Assembly (NCBI GenBank): GCA_046351415.1
Contig: JAXLYO010000001.1
Location: 620,001 to 684,000 of the forward strand
Length of the DNA: 64,000 nucleotides
Source: JABFRG01 sp046351415
GTDB lineage: Bacteria > Myxococcota_A > Polyangia > Polyangiales > Polyangiaceae
Reading direction: 5' to 3'
The stretch's first letter is position 1. Each line of letters opens with the position of its first letter. Positions 60,626 through 64,000 of the stretch are shown piece after piece. The position numbers and the translations under genes were made by a program. The notes under the pieces were generated by a model, which worked only from the letters and a program-made list of their open reading frames with translations, was not told where the DNA came from and ran no database searches.

Positions 60626-61207
60626 TCACTGGAAGAGTGGACAAGGATCGTTCACGCCCACGCACACGAATGCGCGGCAGATACCATCCGGCGGCGGAGC
60701 GCCGCAAGCCATGCACTTCTTCTGACCCGGGCAATCGTCGACCGGCGGCTGGCAGATACCGGCACAATCGGCACCACCGTTCTTCGGGTCGCAGTTGTCG
60801 GTCGGGTCGTCGACGCAGACGTCGTTGCCGGCGCACGGCGTGCCGAGGAAGCCGCCGCAGGTCTTGATGCAGCAACCGAGGCCCGGAATGTTCTTCGTAC
60901 CCGCGACGCATCGAACCGCAGAGCAATCCGGCGCGTTCGGTACGCAGCCAACCGGCTCTTCGCAGTGGTAGCCGTTCGCACACTTGGCGTACTGGCAGAC
61001 AGAAGGAATGGGCTCGCAGCGACCGGACCGCGGATTGCAGCGCGTCGTCGCCGTGCATCGAACCGTGAGGCAACGGTTCTTGCCGACGAGGAGCGCATCG
61101 TCGCTTCCTTGCGTGGAATCGTCCGCTCCTTCGACTGCACACGCGGCAATCGAAAGACCAAGCAGCGCCGTCGCCGAAACCAAAGATGCGTACTTGCGGA
61201 TATTCAT
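60626..61207 (-). CDS. Cysteine-rich lipoprotein
   Basis: A 193-residue lipoprotein (leader ends LSIAAC). About 25 cysteines are spread through the mature part in EGF- or follistatin-like spacing (CTATTRCNPRSGRCEP, KCANGYHCEEPVGC, GLGCCIKTCGG, QKKCMACG), so a rigid disulphide-linked exported domain is expected. Function unknown. The ATG at 61207 is chosen for the signal peptide. It converges on the cytochrome gene. Confidence 0.77.
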   Translation of the reverse strand: MNIRKYASLVSATALLGLSIAACAVEGADDSTQGSDDALLVGKNRCLTVRCTATTRCNPRSGRCEPIPSVCQYAKCANGYHCEEPVGCVPNAPDCSAVRCVAGTKNIPGLGCCIKTCGGFLGTPCAGNDVCVDDPTDNCDPKNGGADCAGICQPPVDDCPGQKKCMACGAPPPDGICRAFVCVGVNDPCPLFQ

Positions 61208-61415
61208 GGTGGAAAGAACTCTAGGACAGGGGTGCGCGTTGTCCGCCGATACGATCAGACACTCCAGCGGCTTTCGCGCCAGTCCGTCGTGCGCGATCGA
61301 TCGCCCGTTGGCCGCCTTCGCAAGGCCGAGAAACTCGAGAGGTTTCCGGTACCTACGGAAAAAGCACGAGCGCGACTCGACGGACGCCCCTTGCGGTGAC
61401 AAAGAGCCTTGTCCC

Positions 61416-62453
61416 ATGGCATTCCGCCCCGTCTCGGCCATCGCAACCTTAGCGGCTGCTGCCTTGCTGTCCGCGGCGTGCGGCAGTGCACCGAGGGGCT
61501 TCGGAGAAGACGCCGCGACGAAGGGCACGAGCGGAGGAGGCCCCGCCAAAGGAGCGAGCTCTCAACCGCCGGGCGCCACCGCAACGGTCTCGCCTCCCCT
61601 TCCCGCGAATGCAAAAGCGCTCGCGCGCAAAAAAGCCGAGATGCTCACCAGCATCTGGGAAAACGGCACGACGGTTCTCCAATACGGCTACTGCGAGAAC
61701 ATTCACGATGGCCGAGGCTTCACCTCCGGACGGGCGGGCTTCTGCACGGGAACCGGCGACGCGGTCCTCGTCGCGCGCTGCTTCGACGCAGCACTCGGGT
61801 CCCAAAGCGAACTCCACAAGTACATGGGCGAGCTCGATGCGCTGGCGTCTGCATTCAGTCGCACCGGCGAAAACCAATCGAAGACCAGCGGGCTCACCGC
61901 CAAGGGCTCGTACTGCAGCGATTGGGCGGCCGCGACGACAGGGGTCAACAGCGCGGCCTTCAAGGCCTGCCAGGACAAGGTCGTCGAAGACTTGTACTAT
62001 ACACCTTCCTTGAAACTGCTGGCGAAGTGGGGTCTCACGACGGCCCTCACGACCGCCGCCGTCTACGACGCGTACATCAACCACGGCGAAGACGGCGTGG
62101 CTGCGCTCATCGCGGCGGGCAATGCCGCCATCGGCAACGGTGCGCAGGTCGCCCCACGAAAGCCACTGTCCGCCGCGGAAGAATCTGCCTGGCTGAAGGG
62201 CTTTCTCCAAAAGCGGCTCGCTGTCATGAAGGCCGACGCGACCTGGGCCGAAGCGGTCGACCGCGTCGCCGAGTACGAATCGCTCCGCGCCCTCGGCAAT
62301 TGGGATTTGCAGCAGACCATCGTCACGAATGCGAAGGCGATGAAACTCTTTCCCGGCAATGGGTTTGCGGACAGCGGTTATCCGATTTGCGACATCGCCC
62401 CCGACGGAAGCGTGAGCGGCGACCCTGCATGCACGAGCGCAACAGGCCTCTGA
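61416..62453 (+). CDS. GH46 chitosanase
   Basis: A 345-residue exported hydrolase (leader ends LLSAAC, lipobox at Cys22). After a Gly/Pro/Ala linker the GH46 domain begins at about residue 65. The catalytic pair is visible: Glu82 in SIWENGT and Asp98 in IHDGRGFTSG, with the family segment CTGTGDAV. It should cleave chitosan of fungal or arthropod origin at the cell surface, fitting a predatory or scavenging lifestyle. The frame extends upstream, but the ATG at 61416 gives the leader. Confidence 0.9.
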   Translation: MAFRPVSAIATLAAAALLSAACGSAPRGFGEDAATKGTSGGGPAKGASSQPPGATATVSPPLPANAKALARKKAEMLTSIWENGTTVLQYGYCENIHDGRGFTSGRAGFCTGTGDAVLVARCFDAALGSQSELHKYMGELDALASAFSRTGENQSKTSGLTAKGSYCSDWAAATTGVNSAAFKACQDKVVEDLYYTPSLKLLAKWGLTTALTTAAVYDAYINHGEDGVAALIAAGNAAIGNGAQVAPRKPLSAAEESAWLKGFLQKRLAVMKADATWAEAVDRVAEYESLRALGNWDLQQTIVTNAKAMKLFPGNGFADSGYPICDIAPDGSVSGDPACTSATGL

Positions 62454-62518
62454 GAGGCGACGTCGCGCATCGCGCTCGACGGGCCAGTGGACCGACTTCA
62501 TCGATGACGGAGCGCGTC

Positions 62519-63475
62519 TTAGGTCACGTGCACGCCGCCAAAACGAAGCTCACCGCAGCGCTCACGAAGCACGGCGTGGCTGCGTGCGAGCTCCTCTTCC
62601 TCTCGCTCGGAAAGCCCACAAAGAGGTAACACTTCGATGCCGGAGGCCCCGAGCACGCAAGGAACGCCCGCGCACATTCCGGCGCGTACGGGAGCACTCA
62701 CGGGAAGCACGGCTCGTTCGTCCTGGATGACCGCGCGTGCAATGCGAGCGACGGCGACGCCGATGGCATGTGAGGTGGCTCCCTTTCTCGCGATGATCTC
62801 GTAGGCAGCTCCTCGGACTTCGGTCGCGAGCGCTGCGCGCCGCGCTTCGTCGAAGACGATCCCACGCGCTCGAAATGCGTCGGCCAGAGAGAGGCCACCG
62901 GCACGCCCGCTATCGAGCAGGCATACGGAAGAATCGCCGTGTTCACCCACTACGGACACGTGCACGCTCTCCGGCGAAATCGCAAGCGTCCTCGAAAGGG
63001 CGTGCCTGAGACGCATCGTGTCGAGCAATGTTCCTGAACCAAAGACACTTACTCCCTTCGGTTCCAAACGTCTACGAAGGGCCTCGGTCATGACATCGCA
63101 TGGGTTCGTGACAACGAGAACGAGTTTGGGCAAGCCACGACGGAAGAGCGCCTCGGCGATATCGTCCATCGCCTTCTCGTTGCGTGCCAGAAGCGACTGG
63201 CGATCTTCTCCGACCTTTTGCTTTGCGCCGGCCGTCACGATGCAGAGATCACCGGTCTCGAGTGCATCGACGCCCGCGCCATCGACTTGGAGCCCCCCCA
63301 ACAGAGGCGCACCGTGTGCGAGGTCCATGGCCTCGCCCCGCGCTTTGTCGGCCGCGATGTCGTAGAGCGACAGCCGAGAAACCACGCGAGCATGCGCGAT
63401 CGAAGTTGCCACCGCAACCCCTACCGCGCCCGCTCCGACGATGCTGACGTGGGCTCTACGCTTTGGTTCGCGAAT
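62519..63475 (-). CDS. L-lactate dehydrogenase with a non-standard start codon
   Basis: About 318 residues. The NAD-binding motif VSIVGAGAVGVA lies upstream of every ATG, GTG or TTG in the frame, so the true start must be a rarer codon: the ATT at 63475 that overlaps the upstream stop (TGATT) gives the family's normal length; CTG at 63478 or 63484 are alternatives. Substrate-specificity residue Gln in GAKQKVGEDR marks lactate, not malate, dehydrogenase; catalytic loop VVGEHGDSS carries the active histidine and VVTNPCDVMT the coenzyme site. Cytosolic interconversion of pyruvate and lactate. Confidence 0.85.
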   Translation of the reverse strand: MREPKRRAHVSIVGAGAVGVAVATSIAHARVVSRLSLYDIAADKARGEAMDLAHGAPLLGGLQVDGAGVDALETGDLCIVTAGAKQKVGEDRQSLLARNEKAMDDIAEALFRRGLPKLVLVVTNPCDVMTEALRRRLEPKGVSVFGSGTLLDTMRLRHALSRTLAISPESVHVSVVGEHGDSSVCLLDSGRAGGLSLADAFRARGIVFDEARRAALATEVRGAAYEIIARKGATSHAIGVAVARIARAVIQDERAVLPVSAPVRAGMCAGVPCVLGASGIEVLPLCGLSEREEEELARSHAVLRERCGELRFGGVHVT

Positions 63476-64000
63476 CAGGTCCAGACGTCGATTCCCCAGA
63501 TGACGACAACCGTGTTTCCGATTTGGCCGATGATGCAGCGAGCGACGGATCCGGTGTCCATGCTGTCCATGAACGAATAGCCAATCTCGCCACCTTGGAC
63601 GTTCTTCAGATGCTTGCGCACGAGCTTCTCGAGGTTCTTGATCTTCGCGGGAGACGAATCCTCGCTGAACACATCGAAGATCTGAGCTTCGGTCCCCTTG
63701 CTGTACGTGGGAACGTATTCCGCGTCGATGTCCGTCTGGTAGACGTCCTTCAACTTGGGAAGGACACGTGTCGTCAGGAACTTCGCGTCCAGTTTCTCTC
63801 CACGCTTCAAAGCCACCGTCGTGACCTTGAACGGATCGGGGTCGCCTTCACTGCCCCCCGTCGTGAGACCAACCACAGCCGCCCGCAGCTCCTTGATGGC
63901 CTTCGACTGCGCACTCGTCAGGTTCGCTTCATCTTCCCCCGTTTCACCCGCCCCGGCGGGGTCCGGTTGAACTTCTGCAGCACAACCTCCGAGCGCGGTC
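63475..64000 (-). CDS. Lipoprotein, 5' end outside window
   Basis: The frame remains open to the edge of the window on the minus strand. Beyond the apparent GTG at 63876 it reads back through SAQSKAIKELRAAV and a Glu/Gly/Asp linker to LGGCAAEV, a lipobox, so the gene starts just outside. The mature domain (about 150 residues) has 'FLTTRVLPKLKDVYQTDID', 'SKGTEAQIFDVFSEDSSP' and a hydrophobic final strand. Function unknown. Its stop overlaps the presumed lactate dehydrogenase start. Confidence 0.72.
   Translation of the reverse strand, partial: TALGGCAAEVQPDPAGAGETGEDEANLTSAQSKAIKELRAAVVGLTTGGSEGDPDPFKVTTVALKRGEKLDAKFLTTRVLPKLKDVYQTDIDAEYVPTYSKGTEAQIFDVFSEDSSPAKIKNLEKLVRKHLKNVQGGEIGYSFMDSMDTGSVARCIIGQIGNTVVVIWGIDVWT

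Overview
The window reads as chromosomal DNA of a high-GC Gram-negative bacterium with an outer membrane, most likely a myxobacterium (Myxococcota, Polyangia-like). This is inferred from the content and not from a database search. The signs are a very large set of lipoproteins with Asp/Ala/Gly-rich linkers after the lipobox, an AgmX/PglI-type gliding or TonB-like protein, a TamA/TamB pair, an EF-G of the spirochaete/planctomycete/delta-proteobacterial type, and many orphan regulators. I found no tRNA, rRNA, CRISPR array, insertion sequence or prophage.

Layout. Bases 1-5273 are the end of a tightly overlapping operon: deacetylase-acyltransferase fusion, acyl carrier protein, LolA-like carrier, MMPL exporter and DUF3261 lipoprotein. 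This is the gene set of an aryl-polyene/xanthomonadin-like lipid pigment locus. Bases 5278-10091 hold a hydrolase, a possible caspase-like protein, small lipoproteins and a leishmanolysin-like metalloprotease. Bases 10109-16962 encode a BamA/TamA-family barrel protein and TamB. Next come a trypsin-like protease, EF-G with a clear terminator, a decayed PAP2 phosphatase and an adenylate cyclase (17-22.7 kb). Bases 24.1-29.2 kb hold an acetyltransferase-kinase pair, a Sel1 lipoprotein, and tgt followed by an MnmC-like methyltransferase. Bases 29.2-45.7 kb are mostly secreted or lipidated proteins: a PEP-synthase-like lipoprotein, a copper monooxygenase, an AgmX-like protein, a frameshifted SMP-30 propeller and a Tat-type phosphoesterase.

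Bases 45.7-50.6 kb are regulatory: an ECF sigma factor with its putative anti-sigma partner, a receiver-only response regulator, a dockerin-containing lipoprotein and a TetR repressor divergent from a CrtI/RetSat-type oxidoreductase. Bases 52.5-64 kb hold a second TetR gene, a cold-shock-like protein, a disordered protein behind a sigma-54-type promoter, an Ada-AlkA repair gene with a frameshifted ogt, a sulfite dehydrogenase with its dihaem cytochrome, a GH46 chitosanase, an L-lactate dehydrogenase and a truncated lipoprotein.

The most informative non-coding signals are a pair of matching promoters (TGACGGATCG-N10-CGCAAAC) in front of the ECF sigma gene and a nearby lipoprotein gene, a sigma-54 promoter at 54812-54827, two intrinsic terminators, a dyad between the TetR gene and its divergent neighbour, and a recurring TAnnnT box 6-8 bases upstream of start codons that suggests leaderless transcripts. 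Many start codons were moved from the longest open frame to positions supported by signal peptides, ribosome sites or stop-start overlaps.
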